Source of the DNA: Dirofilaria immitis
Lineage: Eukaryota; Nematoda; Chromadorea; Rhabditida; Onchocercidae
DNA: 64,000 nt
Direction of reading: 5' to 3'
Assembly (NCBI GenBank): GCA_024305405.1
Contig: JAKNDB010000079.1
Coordinates: forward strand, 2,408,501-2,472,500
The translations under genes were made by a program, and so were the position numbers. A model generated the notes under the pieces. The model worked only from the letters and a program-made list of their open reading frames with translations. It ran no database searches and was not told the DNA's origin. This document shows, piece by piece, positions 25,915 to 39,605 of the stretch (position 1 is the first letter of the stretch; every line of letters begins with the position of its first letter).

Positions 25915-28900
25915 TTATTTTAATGAATAACTGGAATAAATTGTATCAAGAAATGGTGGTGGTTCAGAAGCCTTTTGAAATTTGGAACGTATTTCATCAA
26001 CTGACCAGTTTACTTCTAATGGTTCCATTAGAATACTTCGAGTCTTCTTTCGAATTCGAACACTACTATTTCGTTCACGTTGTTGTAATGATACACGTGA
26101 TTGTATATCGTTCTTTATCGGTGTTGCAAATGTTTCAGTGCTACACTTATTAGCATCTAATTTAATCGATGGTTGCTTTGATAATTTTGGTTGAATTCGA
26201 TTAGCATTTATGCTTGTTGTCTTCCTGATTTCATTAGTTGTTGAATGACGAAGATCGATATTCGAAGTAATCTGGGTTTCCATTTTGTTAATACGATTAT
26301 GATTGTCTGGATTAGACCTGATTGTGATATCCTTAGTATTACTAGCACCAAACTTATTGGAAATCGAATTAAGATCTACTATTGAAACGCTATTCTGCTT
26401 CAAATCTGATTTCAGCAATGGTGATTGCCTAGAAAATAATTTTGATACGGTACCTTCTACACCACCAACACGTTCCGATGCACGTCGCACTAACAATTTG
26501 TTATGATTGCTAGTTGTACGAAGAATTGGTGATGTTATCACTGGCATCTGGAACGATTTCGTTTCTTCCATACTTTGATGATAAGTACTCACATCATCAT
26601 CATACCATATTTTACCTTCTGGAAAGGAATATTTACGAATTACATTATCTCGAATATTTGATGGTCCGGGATCGCTATTGTTGTTTTCTGATTGACGTCT
26701 GAAAGATTCACGTCGTGATTGTGAAAGAAGAGATTCCTTGCGCCGTATTACTGGAGAATGTGAATTGGCTTCTAAATCTTTTCGTCTAGTTATAGGCGAA
26801 CTTAAGCCTTGTGTTTCCATTTCTCTTCGACGAGGTGGAAGAGGTGAAGCAAAATGAATTCCTGAATCGATCATCGAATTCGTCGTCTTTCTTTGTATTA
26901 TGGAATTTCTTTCTGCTCGTTTCGAACTACCTCTACGTAATAGAATCGGACTTTCTGGCAACTCTGTTGGTACTGATGCTTGCAAAGTAGAATCGGAATG
27001 TAATGATGCTGTACTTATTGTTGAACTTTTACGTACTGAAACGGGACTATCTGGATCAAATGTAACGGATTTTCGATTGGAAGAAGGACTGCCTTCTAAT
27101 GTTGCTGATCGACGAAGTGAAACTGGACTTCCCTCAATTTTTCGTCGGCATGGTGAAGAGGTTCCAAATTCTCGCCGAAGTTTATAATCTGTAATGCTTC
27201 GTTTATCACCACTTTCATCATTAATGATTGTATTTTTCTTGGATGCGTTTGAACAAATTGATGGCCCACGTGAGAATGGCTTTTCTTCAGTTTTTCTTTT
27301 CTCTTCACTTTTCTTCCATCTCCACATTGGCGTTATTGATTTATTCTGTACATCAGAATTTTCACGTGAAAGTACTGGTGTCTTATCGTTATCTTCCTGT
27401 TCCACTTCTGTAACATTTTCCTCATCTTCTTCACATTCTGTTGAAATAATATTCGTAAAATACCCTGCAATTTTTTTCCCGATAAAACAAACATGTCTAA
27501 TTCTCTTCTACATTTTTCTCTACACGTACAAAAATTATGCTTACGTTTATAAACGAAATATGAATGACGTGATTGCTATATTTATAATCACGTTACAATG
27601 AAAATGAAACACGTTACAGTGAAGTGAAGAGAAGAGAAGAAAAGCTTTCTTCTAATAGTAAAATATAAAGATAAATTAGGAGAAAGTTTCGAATCTATCC
27701 ATTTATTTTTATTCTAACTTTTCATTGCTATTACTATCTTATTTCTTTTCTGAATCCCATCTCTTTCATCTTTCTATACGATAAAATTTTCAACGATCAA
27801 TTTATAGGATTATTACTAACCTGACGATGATGTTTGTAGAGGACGATGTTCCCATTTGCTATATGTTAACTTAGGTGATTGTGATACACCTAAAGAACAA
27901 CTAGATGCAGGTGATTCGATTACACCAGAATCTGAAGTACTGACCGATGTTTCCAAGCATAAATCAACATCCGATAATCCTTAAAGATAAAAGTTATTTA
28001 TTTTATTTTTTGAATTAAAATTTTACTAAATTAATTTATTGCAATAAATATACAAACCAGAATCATTAGAAACGGATGAAGAAATAGCAAGTTGAACATC
28101 TTTGAATGGTTCAAGAAGAGAAGGAGCATTGACGATAAGATATTCCGCCAAATCTGGTAACCAACTTGTAGCAGAATCTCCTTCTTCAATATGATATATA
28201 ATTAATAATTATGAATTATATTGATCTAATTGCAAAATTTATAGAAATATTATTAATTCTGATATTTGCAAAATACGAAACAATCAATGCAATGATTTAT
28301 TGCTGTAATTTTGAAATGATTAAAAAGTATTTAAAAGTAATCGATAAAAGGTAATCGATAAACAATTTATACTGCAAAAATTGATATTTTTGATTAGTAT
28401 TCCATGATTGTAAAGTTTTATTTAATGCAAATATTCTTTTGATAATGTCCGGATATAGTATTGCATAAATTCATAGTTTTTGCTATAAAATTTCCGAAAT
28501 CTATTCAATTTATTTATCAATAAAATTGTCAATATATATACGTACAAAAACAAGCTTATCAATATCAGGAAAAGATATCATGTTGATATAATTTAAATAT
28601 TGAAATAAATGTTAAATCAAACGAACAAAAGAAAAATATATATATAAATGCTAGGCTTTTAAGATATAGGAATTTTCATACAATGAAATAATCAACTTAC
28701 TTGGATTATCAAGAAGACTAGGCGCAATACAAACAGCCAATGATTGAGCGGTCATTTTTGATTGTGGCGAATTTGCGATTGCTCGAAGTAATCGAAGAAA
28801 TTTGGAAAGAAGAGCATAATGTGCGGAAGGTAACATATGTAATAATCTGCATACAGTTTTTGACAATCTACCGTTTGTTCCATTGCTGATGCCCATAATT

Positions 28901-31900
28901 CAAAATTTCCGGATAGTAATAATTTCCCGGAATTTCTCGAAGATATTCCTAAAATATGAAAAATTAGAAATATTTTCTATAATCTTTTTAAATCATAAAA
29001 TTATAGATCATCAAGAAATTATTAGCCATTTTTAAGTGAGCAATTATATTAATATGTTTACCTTTAAAAGAGCTGCAGTAACATGCGGATTAAATTGATA
29101 GAAATCCGGTACTGAACCACGATCAAGTTGTGCTCGTAACATGCGTACAGTGCTCTGTTTAGGAGATTTTCGAAATAAACCTTCGACATCAATTCCGTGA
29201 AGCATTAAATGGTCAATCATTGTTAGCACTGGTTGAGGTGGTGATGAACCTTCCAGTGGTCGTCCAAAAAACGTCGAGATTCCGATCGACTTAGCACACG
29301 TCTTGAATAAAGTATCATCAAAATTATTCAACAATTTTATAGAAAAATAAGCTAAGCTTATAATTTGTAAATTATATACAATAACATAAAGCTAAGAAAT
29401 GATAATTACCTATTTTTTTTAAAATAAATTTATAATTTTACATATTAAAAATGAAATAATTAAAAATTTTGGAAAGATTTGTTTACTTCTTGCTCGAAAT
29501 AGAATATATTGAAGAATTATCAAATTAATCATTTCTTTAAATTAATTTTAATGATTCAAAATTATACTTAAAATGAGAAACAATGGATAATGTTGATGAA
29601 TGAAGATTTCCCACAGAAGCTAATACTAAACGACATTGAATCAATGGTACAGCATCAATCTTTTCCAATTGTATTTCAGATAATCGATAACCAGTATTCT
29701 TGACATGTTCCATCACAATACAAAAAACACATTCAGGTCCTTGCAACGTGCTAATACCATCACCATTACCCGCATCAAATGATAATTCTACTTCTTCATC
29801 CACTGGTATAGCTAACTCATTAACAAGCTCTCGTAAAATTTCATTTGTCGTTTGTGACACGCCAATTTTCTTTTTCATCACCTGCAATAAGAAGTGAAAC
29901 ATCATATTGTATTAGGCTTCAGGAAAACTTGAACATTTAATTCTTGGCTGATCTTTAAATCTTGCAAAAGATAAGTTTGATATCAGGCTTAACTCCTCTC
30001 TTTTGAATTTCTATGAAATAATAAGTAATGATATCAAATTATTATCAAATTATCAATTTTCATCCACCAAATTTTTATAATCTCAATGATTATTCAGATA
30101 AGAGAAATTAAGATAGAGAATAAATGATAATATTTATTATATCAATACAAATATCAGTCGCACTATTCTATCTTAATTTAGAATACAAAATATTTCCATC
30201 AAAAGATTCCACTCAATTTGTGCCATGAAATAATTTTTATCGAATATCAATTTCGATCAAAAATTCCATCAAAATGGATGAATTAAAAATTTGTTAATAG
30301 TAAAAAGTGAGTTTCGGTTTTTTTCTTTCTTTTCAATTTAAAAAGTTTAAGTTTCCGATAAACAATTGATAAGATGGAATGATTAAAAGATAAAGTGATC
30401 CATTTAATTCGAGAAACATTGCGATATTGATGATTGATTAAATATCGTAAAAATTTTCACAATCAATGAAAATTTCAACCATTTATTCATGACTATTTAT
30501 GTCAATTGACAATTAACAATTAATGATTGAGCAATATGAAGAGAAATACCGGAAGAAATACATATTATTGAGAGAAAATATCATTTAATATTATTATTGT
30601 CAAATTATAGTTTTACAATGTGCCAATTTCGAATTTTAAATTTTTAACATTTCACTATTTACCTGTGTACGTCCATCGATTAATACAGCAACCGGGATCG
30701 TTGTAAATCTGGGTGAAATTTTCGCACGACTTCGTAATATTCGTTGTTGCAATAGCATTTCCCATTCTCGTTTCTGATCTTCTGTTCTGCAGATTACAAA
30801 AAAAAAAAAAAGAAAATTTTTTTTACAATAAAATGCATAATATCCTAATATATTTCTTTATAAATTAAAAAAAATAAATTTTTATTTTAAAGTGAAATTA
30901 TTATAAGTATAATAATTAAAAGATTATAAGAATTTAAAAAATCGATAATTATTTTAAGAATAATTAATGAAAAATATCAAAAGCATTCGGAAAAAATGGA
31001 AAAAAGTCAGATAATTGAAAATTTCTTTTTTTTTGAAATTCTATGACAATAAATTTTTCATTCGCTTTTTTTTTTTTTTTAAGATTCACAAGAAAAGAAG
31101 AGATAAGAAAATAATGATCAAAATTTATCGAAATTTCTCGAAAGACTCGACGCAAAAATATAACTTTCTCTTAAAGAAGTAACGATTTTCGATTCTCGAT
31201 ATTTATAACTTAAACTATTCGTAATCGAAAATTAATAGAATTTATCGATTACTTTTGCTCTTATATATTTATTAATCAAAATCAAAATAAATTAAAAATT
31301 ATGCTAATTTAATCTTACATTCACTCCATAAATTTACTAACCTGAAATTAGAATTAATTATAAAAAGAAAAAAATATTTTTATAAAAGATAATGATGATG
31401 ATGATGATAATGATGATGTAATTGGCAACATGGCTAACCTTCAAATTGTACTAATAATGAAATTATTAAGACAGGAATTTTTAAAAAAATATTTCATTAA
31501 AAGGAATGAATAAAACATAAGAGAGAGAGAGAGAGAGAGAGAAAGGATGAAAACTGGATTGATAAATGATATGAGAAAGTTGAAAAACAAAAAAACAAAA
31601 AGAAAAAAAAAACAAACGAAAAATGAGCGATGAAATTATAAATTGGCCATCCGATAAGAAAAGAATGTGGACAATCATTTGATACCAGCCAAATTCGATC
31701 CAAACGAATTTTCTCCTTTAATTTATAACTATTCGCTGCTCTATAAAAATTATCAATATATCGAATTAGATAAATAAATAAAAATATAGAAATTAATAAT
31801 TATCAATTATCAAATATACGCTATCAATCAATTGATTATATAATATTTATCAAAATATATCATCATTTATTCCAATTATATTCCATCGTTAATGCATTTA

Positions 31901-34900
31901 TTTATTAAATTAGTACATTAATGTTCCCTTAAATTTTCTTATTTAAAATTTGTATGAATTACATTAAAATACGATGATTGACATATGCATGATGTGGAAT
32001 GAAATTTCTTGAAGTGTAAATTATTCGTACATTTAAGAATATATTTATGACTAAATTTCACTTCTTATTTTGATAATTGTAACTATTTCACATCTCTATT
32101 ACATCTTATTTATTAAATTGAGCATTTGATTTCATCGGAACTTTAAGATTTGTACTATTAATTATTACTATTATCATTATTATTATCATTATTATTATTA
32201 TTATCATTATTGTTGTTGTTGTTGTTGCTGGTGGTGATGGTGGTGATAGCGATGATGATGGTGATGATGGTGATCGTGGTGATATTGCGGTATATTAAAA
32301 TTTGTAATACAATTGACAGGTATGGTAGGCTCACTAAGCGGACTAATACAAATTTGGGTCGTTGAAGTTGCGAGATGATTTATCAAGTAAGATTAAAATA
32401 GATGAATGCAACAGGGTTATGATGTGAACCATTTTCTCCCTCTTCAAACTTACCTGTCATACCTGTCGCTCATCCTCATCATCAACATCAAAATCTATCC
32501 TTTCATTTCAATTTTATCACTATATATATATCATCTATATACATATAGATGATATATATAGTTATTATTAATAGATTATCGATCAGCTAAAATAAAGTTT
32601 AAGTTTAATTACATTTTATCAAGGCAGTATTAGAATTAAAATTTCTCTTCTAATCATTAAATTCAATATCATTATCATTTATTATTTTTAAAATTATGAC
32701 GTACATTTGAATAATACAACAAATCTCGACCTGACGTCAAGGTCTGCATAGAATTGACAAATCAGTTGATTGTAATTTACCAAGAAAAAAAGAAGTAAAT
32801 TTACAATTTAACATTAATTCTTGAATTTGCAAAAAAAAATGATCATTAAAAGATTGTGCTGTGCAATTAACATATACTGAACAATTCTTGATCTTATCGT
32901 ACGCAAAATTTCCGTACAAATCTTTTTATCAGTATATCACATTATTCATCTAATTAATCTATTACGATCGGTTGAATCTTCCGATACAAAAATATATATT
33001 TAAAGTTTAATTTAAAAGAATTTTTCAAATTAATCAATTCATAAAAATGGTTCAAAGGAAATGACATTTTACCTATTTAAAAAAAAAGAAGAGATGTAAT
33101 TCAAATATAATCAATTGATTAGGCAATGAAATTATCTAATCACCAAACTACAAGTGATCGATGAAGAAGAGAATCCGCATTGTATTTGAAATATTTCGAG
33201 AAATTGTTATCCAGGAAAGATATGATTTTATTTCAAAAAAATTTAATTTTTTTTTCATTTTCTTTTGCAACTAAATTTGGTCATATTTTAAGAAAAGAAT
33301 TTGAATAATGATTTCTTATTTTTCCTCGAAAAATGTTTCTATTGTTATAAAATAAAAAAAAAATCAAAGAATTAAAAATTTCTAAAAATAAATTATTCTC
33401 ATAGATATTTACTTGCTCATATGTTGTAATAAATTTACAATTTCATTTCTATATCAATGATATCATTTATCAATTGCATGAATGAATAGTACTGATTAAA
33501 TGTGTAATTAGCACTGATCAAAATTATCATTTTCTTAAACATGTAATTGATAAATGAATAAGTAAATAAATATATTTTTTTTTACAAATACATTTATTTA
33601 TTAATTATTAAACGGAGAACAGGAAGGGGAAAAAAAAAAGAAAAAAGAAAGAAAAACAAAACGATACATACTTTTGTTTGGCGACAAGAAGAAGATCGGA
33701 GAAGAGGAAGAAATATCGGGAAGATGTAAGAAGTGAATCTAAAGCTGTTAATTGTACAGCACCTTCCTTAATATATGCTCGTTTCATATCAATACCAATA
33801 AAATGACATTCATTTGGCTGAAAATATTAATTTTAATTTTTATATTTGCTAAAATTAAGAAAGCATCAAAATAATATATAATCATAAATTTGAAAAAAGA
33901 GAAAAAACAAGAAATTATCAGTTTATCATTCAAATAAAACATTTTAGCAAATGATTAAATTTATCAAATTCAATAATAAATGATTCAATAAATATTAATT
34001 TTCATTACCTTTCTTCGTGATACTTCTTAAAGAAAAAAACAAAAAATATCTCAAAATATTTGATAATTTAAATTAAACTTATATAAGCCATTATTTATTA
34101 GTCAAATTTTGATCATTTTTCGATAATCAATCATTTAATCATTTTACTAATTAAATTTATTAACTCATCGATATTTATAAACGATCAATTTTGCAAATAT
34201 CATTTCTCGAATTTAGCAAAAAAAAAAAACAAAAAGAAAAAAAATTTACAAAAATTATTGACAATTATGGTTCAAAAGACGGGCTTTTTAACAAACGATG
34301 CTATCATTTTTTATCATCCATCCAACCATCCCGTCTATCCGTCCGTTTTGTTCGTCCGTTCATTATTCGTTCATTCGATTCGTTCATTCGTTCCTTCATT
34401 TATTTATTTCATTTTTATCTTTTTTGAAAATATAAAAATATAAATTGTAATACCTTCCTTACAGATTGTTTAAAGAGACAAAATAATGTGCATAGAGTTG
34501 AAAAATGAGGAGAAAAAAATAATGAAATGAAATGAAATTTTTATTGGATGAAATAACATTTAAAATTTACCCAAACAACAATCTATCAATAAATTCATTC
34601 ATGAAAAATCATTGCTATTATTGTAATCAAAACAGAAAAAAAAAAAAGAAAAAATATTTATTTTTTCTTTTCATCAAAGAAAAAAAGATAATACTTTAAT
34701 TCATTTTATTATAAAAAGAAAAAAATAAATAATTTTTCTCTTTAATTAATCAAAAATTTAAATTAAAAAAATTTTTTTAAATGAAAAAAAATGTTGATAA
34801 CGAATTTTAAAATGATCAACAATCAACGATCAATGATCCATTTTATAAAAAAAAAGAAGAATTATATGATATAGAAATATGCTAATTAATTATTTCTTTA

Positions 34901-37689
34901 ATTTCATATAAATTCAAAGTTTACTCTAAATTTTAATAAATATTATGAACTAATTATAATCCTAAATCTCTATCATTGTAATCTAAAATGATTCTGAATC
35001 CTAAAATATGATATTAATTGTTAACAATTTGATCTTTTGATAGAGATATATGAAGATAAATGGATAATATGCCATATCGATTGATGAAAGAAGAGAATAT
35101 TTAAGCATATAATGCAATATTGCTAGATATTGGCTAAAATTTGATAATCTATAAATCACTGATAGCTTGATCAATCAATCAATCAATCAATTGATCAATC
35201 AAAATAAATGGGACAAATCAATAGATGATACATTTAATAATTCTATTCAAAAATGATAATCCTACGACATCTTTGATATCTGATTGCTAAAATAATAAAT
35301 TAATTATTTAAAAAAACTGATGAACAACAAGAATAGATCTTAATTTCTTAATTAATCTTAATATTTACGGATAAGAAATTAATAACTATTGATCGAAATA
35401 AAAAAGTAGAAGGAAAAAAAATCTTAGAAGTTGGCAAAGTTTCTCGAAATCAATGAATTATCATATAATATTTCTTAACATAACTAAGAATATCATCGTT
35501 AATGCATGCTTGATTTAACAAACATTTCATCAATTGATATTATTAAAACTAAAAGTCTTATTTGTACTAAAATTAAGTCCCACAAATTCATTCTTTCTTA
35601 TTTTCTAAACAAAATTAGCAATGAATTAGATAATATTTAAAACAGAATTATAAAAATATCAGTTAAAATATCACTTGTAAAGATTTTGTGATTTCATTTC
35701 TTGCAAAATAAAAGGAAATAATGAAAGTTTAAATCAAACAAAAGAAGTAATTTATCACAATATAATATCAAATAAGTAAGATATTATTAATTAATTGATA
35801 AAAATATTCTATAAATATCATATTGATACAATATTATATTCCCATTGATTATTGATAATTGTTTTATCATTGCTTAATTGCATATTTTCAAAGCGAATTA
35901 TCTGAATGATAATTCTTAAATAATTTCAAAAAATTTTGTTAAATAATAAAATGAAATCATTTGATTGTTTTGTATTTTAATGAGAGCGTACGAATAATCA
36001 AATATATTATATAAAGAATTGAACGATAGAAATTGGATGAATGATGAATGAATTAACTATTACGTTTGAAATAAAATCAGCATAGAAGCAGGATTTAATC
36101 GATAATAATACAACAATTTTTAATCAGTGATAATCATTCTGTTAGAAATATAAAGCTCAGAAAAAATATCAGTGATAAATATAAATATCAATGAAAATTT
36201 CTTTTGTTCAAAATATTATCAAACAATTATTAATTTGTTTTTTTCGAATTGCAAATTTAAATTTTATATTCTATACAAATTATAAATGCAAGTTTATCAT
36301 ATCATTCATAATTTAGCATTTTCGTAAGCAAAATATTACAACTGGATAGATTTACTTTTTTTGTCGAAATTGGCTATAATTCAACATTATTATTTCACAA
36401 ACATAATACCTGTCGAGCGTGAAAAGATAGAAGAAAAAGAAATAAAATCTCGATGTTTATGTTACTAAAAAGCGGTTTCGAGAATGGATTAAAAAAGAAG
36501 AAAGTTGAATAAATTTATTATTTCTCAGATTATGTCCAAAAGAAAGTCTATGATTTATTAGTGAATAAAGATATTGATTATTTTTATGCTTTTACAAAAC
36601 CAATTTCAATCATTTGTTTATATAAAAATTATTTCATAACAATTTGCAAAAATATTTTATATTCATTAGCAATGATAATATATTTATTACTATATGATAT
36701 TATTATCAATAATTAATTATTGTATGAAATGAGGAATGAATTTCTTTATAATATATTGAATTAAAGAATAAATTCAAATTAGAATTCTGTTTAGAAATTT
36801 AGATTAAAATAATATAAATTTATCTCTTTCATAAAATAATATTTCATTTCACAAAAATAATTCAACATATAAAAGAATTAAAATAAATATGAAATTATTG
36901 TAGATCGAACAAAAAGCAGCATTAGTATTACCTGTCTGAATCAGAAATGAAAGTTAAATAATAAAATGAAAGTTAAACATTGATTAATTCAAAGAACGGA
37001 AATAACGAAAAAAAAATGAGAAAAGAAAGAGATACTTCCTGAAATAGTACAGGTAAAAGGTAAATCATAGCGGGTTTAAATGTTTGTCAAAGAATGATAC
37101 TATGATTATTTGAAGCGCAACTAATATCAAATACAATTTCTCCTGCTTCATAAATGAGAACTATAAATTTCCCGAGAAAAAAAAAGAAAATCAATCGACA
37201 ATTGATGTTAAAAATCTCAAAATAGTCATACATCATTTTTCTCTGTTACATTGAATTTATCGAAAATATCATTTCTTTTTCATACCTTTTCCTCTCTTCT
37301 TATTTTCTCTTCTTTCTTGTTTGATTTAAAATTAAATTTAAAACATTCTTGTTGTTTGATTTTATTCTTTTCTCTAAAGATCATATCATATTATTTACGA
37401 TTATATTGTAATGAATCATTCGTTTAGATCGAAATGAGTTTTTTTTACGATCAAGAAAATTCGACCATGAACTTGAACTTAGAAGATTTCAAAACATCGA
37501 CAATTCCTTAGATTACTAAAACGATCAATAAACAAGCAATAAAATATCTCTTTTTCCTATATTATTATTATTATTATTGATATTTTGAACTGTTTCTTGA
37601 TAAATTTTATTAAATCTCTTAAAAGAGTTACTGATAATGATTAAATGATAGTATGATTAGAAAATTGTAAGCTTTGAATTTGTTTGAAA

Positions 37690-37728
<39 letters not shown>

Positions 37729-37868
37729 ACCTGAGTGCATAATTTTGTTGCATCAATTCGTATCGAACTCGAAAATCGTGGTGCAAAACGATTACGAATT
37801 TCGAGACGTGTGGCCGAGTGAGATCGTCGCCGATTGTTCATCATATCAACAACACAAGATCCGGTCAT
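25915..37868 (-). CDS. ARHGAP20: ARHGAP20-like Rho GTPase-activating protein (PH, Ras-associating, RhoGAP)
   Basis: Predicted to stimulate GTP hydrolysis by a Rho-family GTPase at membranes. Exons on the minus strand: 37731-37868, 33672-33817, 31618-31740, 30663-30786, 29568-29881, 29062-29301, 28701-28948, 28058-28183, 27821-27979, 25915-27464 (about 955 aa). A split PH domain spans exons 2-4 (FFLFSDLLLVAKQK, FLIGWPIYNFIAHFS, REWEMLLQQRI). A Ras-associating domain covers exon 5. RhoGAP follows in exons 6-7, with the arginine finger in VEGLFRKSP, then AALLKEYLREIPG and LAVCIAPSLLDNP. The last exon encodes a disordered tail of about 515 residues with repeated SP..RR motifs. Frame breaks one base short occur at 28857-28861 and 28923-28925, and probably at 29266-29271. 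Introns are unusually long for this window (up to 3.9 kb). The ARHGAP20 assignment rests on domain order. The acceptor of the 28058 exon is ambiguous by 3 bases. Confidence 0.88.
31389..31418. repeat. GAT/ATG microsatellite
   Basis: Run of GATGATGATGATGATAATGATG in a RhoGAP intron. Confidence 0.8.
31521..31542. repeat. (GA)n microsatellite
   Basis: Eleven GA units close to the PH-domain exon of the RhoGAP gene. Confidence 0.9.
32158..32285. repeat. Compound (ATT)n-(GTT)n-(GAT)n microsatellite
   Basis: About 125 bp of ATT/ATC triplets passing into GTT and then GGTGAT/GATGAT triplets, in a RhoGAP intron. Confidence 0.85.
32521..32561. repeat. AT-rich perfect palindrome
   Basis: TATATATATCATCTATAT is followed after a few bases by its reverse complement ATATAGATGATATATATA. 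It could form a cruciform or hairpin. Intronic. Confidence 0.8.
33818..37730 (-). other. Large first intron of the RhoGAP gene
   Basis: About 3.9 kb of AT-rich DNA between exon 1 (N-terminal, Arg/Ser-rich) and the first PH exon. No exon with conserved sequence was seen. It contains an (ATCA)n run at about 35171-35200 and an (AT)n run (37695-37727) directly next to the exon 1 donor. An alternative promoter or skipped exons could be hidden here, but nothing supports one. Confidence 0.55.
37695..37727. repeat. (AT)n microsatellite at the donor side of RhoGAP exon 1
   Basis: About 16 AT units starting a few bases inside the intron after the GTAGAT donor (minus strand). Confidence 0.9.
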
Positions 37869-39605
37869 TCACCAGCACGAACACTACCGATCTTTAACTG
37901 TACCTGAAAAGGTAACGATAGACGAGAGAATCGCTCCTCCAAGTTGAATTTGTCAATATCACACCGTTCATATTTGAGCCCACCTCTTGCGACAGTTAAT
38001 CAACCGTTCAGCGTAACTACTCCCTCTTCTTTCAACCTTCTATTACAGATATTCTACAAATTTAGATGATATGAAAGATCAGAACTGAGAGACGATATTG
38101 TATACCTCGTCTGTCTCTTCTAATCTATCCTCCAATCAACCCAATTTATCAATTACTCAACCCTTTCTCCCTCTTTCTTTCTCTCTCCCCTTCTCTCTCT
38201 CTCCTTTTATTTCATTTCTTCCTTTCAAACCTTCTTTCTAAATTTCTTTTCAACCTAACCGATTAGTTTTTATTATTATCTAATTTTTTTCCGGTTTTTC
38301 TTCGATTATGTAATACATCAATGCATTTAAAAACTTTTTCTTCAGCGAATAAATAATAAATTATTAACATTGATCTTTAACAATACCGTTAATTATCTCT
38401 GCTTTCTTATCGATCTCGAATATCAGTAGCATCAATACGATCAGTGCAACCACATCGTTGACGTATACATCGTTGCTGTTTATAGCTCATAAAAATGGTT
38501 TACAGATCATAAAATTACCGCTAAACTCGAGACAAATAGAGGAAAGGTCGATAAAAGTGAAAAGAATAAAATGCAAAAGTAAAATATAAATTTACTTTTT
38601 AAAATATAACAATTAAAATCTTTACGAATAAACAAAACAATCTAAAACAAAATACGACGAATTAGAATTCTGCACAGCGAATAACAAACGTTTTATTGAA
38701 ACTTCAAAACTAAAGAAAAATTTGAGAAGCAAAAGTTTGAAAACATCCAATTTTGGCTTTCACTTCTTTCTACTCAGTGGGTTCAATAAGGTCATCATTA
38801 CAAAAACTAAATTCCCTTTTAACTTGTTTTTTTATTATTACATTTTATTTCCTTTAGTTAAGGCAGTATGCAAACACAATAACATGAAAAATGTAAACAA
38901 AGTAAAGCCCTCTGAAAAATTTGACTTTGAGAAGATGCTTTCTTTCATAAAAGCATTTTCAAAACAATTCATCAGAACACAAACCTGTAGTGCAACCAAG
39001 AGTATGAAAACACTGCTACTAGTAGCTTTGTTTGAATGAAAATTAAAAAATTAACTTCAAGATTATTTTAAGGAGCAAATCCGCTGAATAAAACTTTGCT
39101 TAAAATCAACTGATACAAAAATCGAACTTGGAAGAAGTACAGACAATAATTATTGCGAACATTAAAATTATTTTTTCGATTAAAATAATTAAATTATTGC
39201 GAACGAGGTTAGGATCAATTATTCATAAGTACTAAAAACCAACAAAGCGTGAATTATATTCTTAAGAAAATAGTGTGAAATCTATGCTTTTTTAATGAGA
39301 AAGGAGGAATTTTCAGTTTTAGTTACACATTTACAAAAAAATCACAAGTTCATTTAGCTTAATCAGAATGCAAACTTCCCGAATTTTTTTAAAATCATCT
39401 CTCCTCTTGAATAAATACTTCTACTCAATTCTATCCTCATATATTCCACTATTCAACTATTCAACTGTATATGTATTCATAACAGCTCTTAGAATAACAA
39501 AGTGTAGCACAATCTGCATTTCGAGCCTCTTTTGAGAGATCATGTTCAGAGTGCAGTCCAAAATTTCCCTGCAAATATAGCATTTGAAAGGAGAGATTTC
39601 ACGAC
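37869..39605. other. Intergenic region; RhoGAP promoter side and PRPF4 3' side
   Basis: A pyrimidine-rich stretch lies at 38161-38240 (CCTTTCTCCCTCTTTC and similar), plausibly part of the RhoGAP 5' region. A 105-codon plus-strand open frame at 38722-39039 has a hydrophobic start and a Lys-rich second half (VNKVKPSEKFDFEKMLSF). It has no recognised domain and no clear partner exon, so I do not call it a gene. Confidence 0.45.

Noticed and set aside
38722..39039. 105-codon open frame upstream of PRPF4's 3' end
   Set aside because: Possible exon, but no conserved motif, no clear splice partner and an AT-biased hydrophobic start. Not enough to call a gene.
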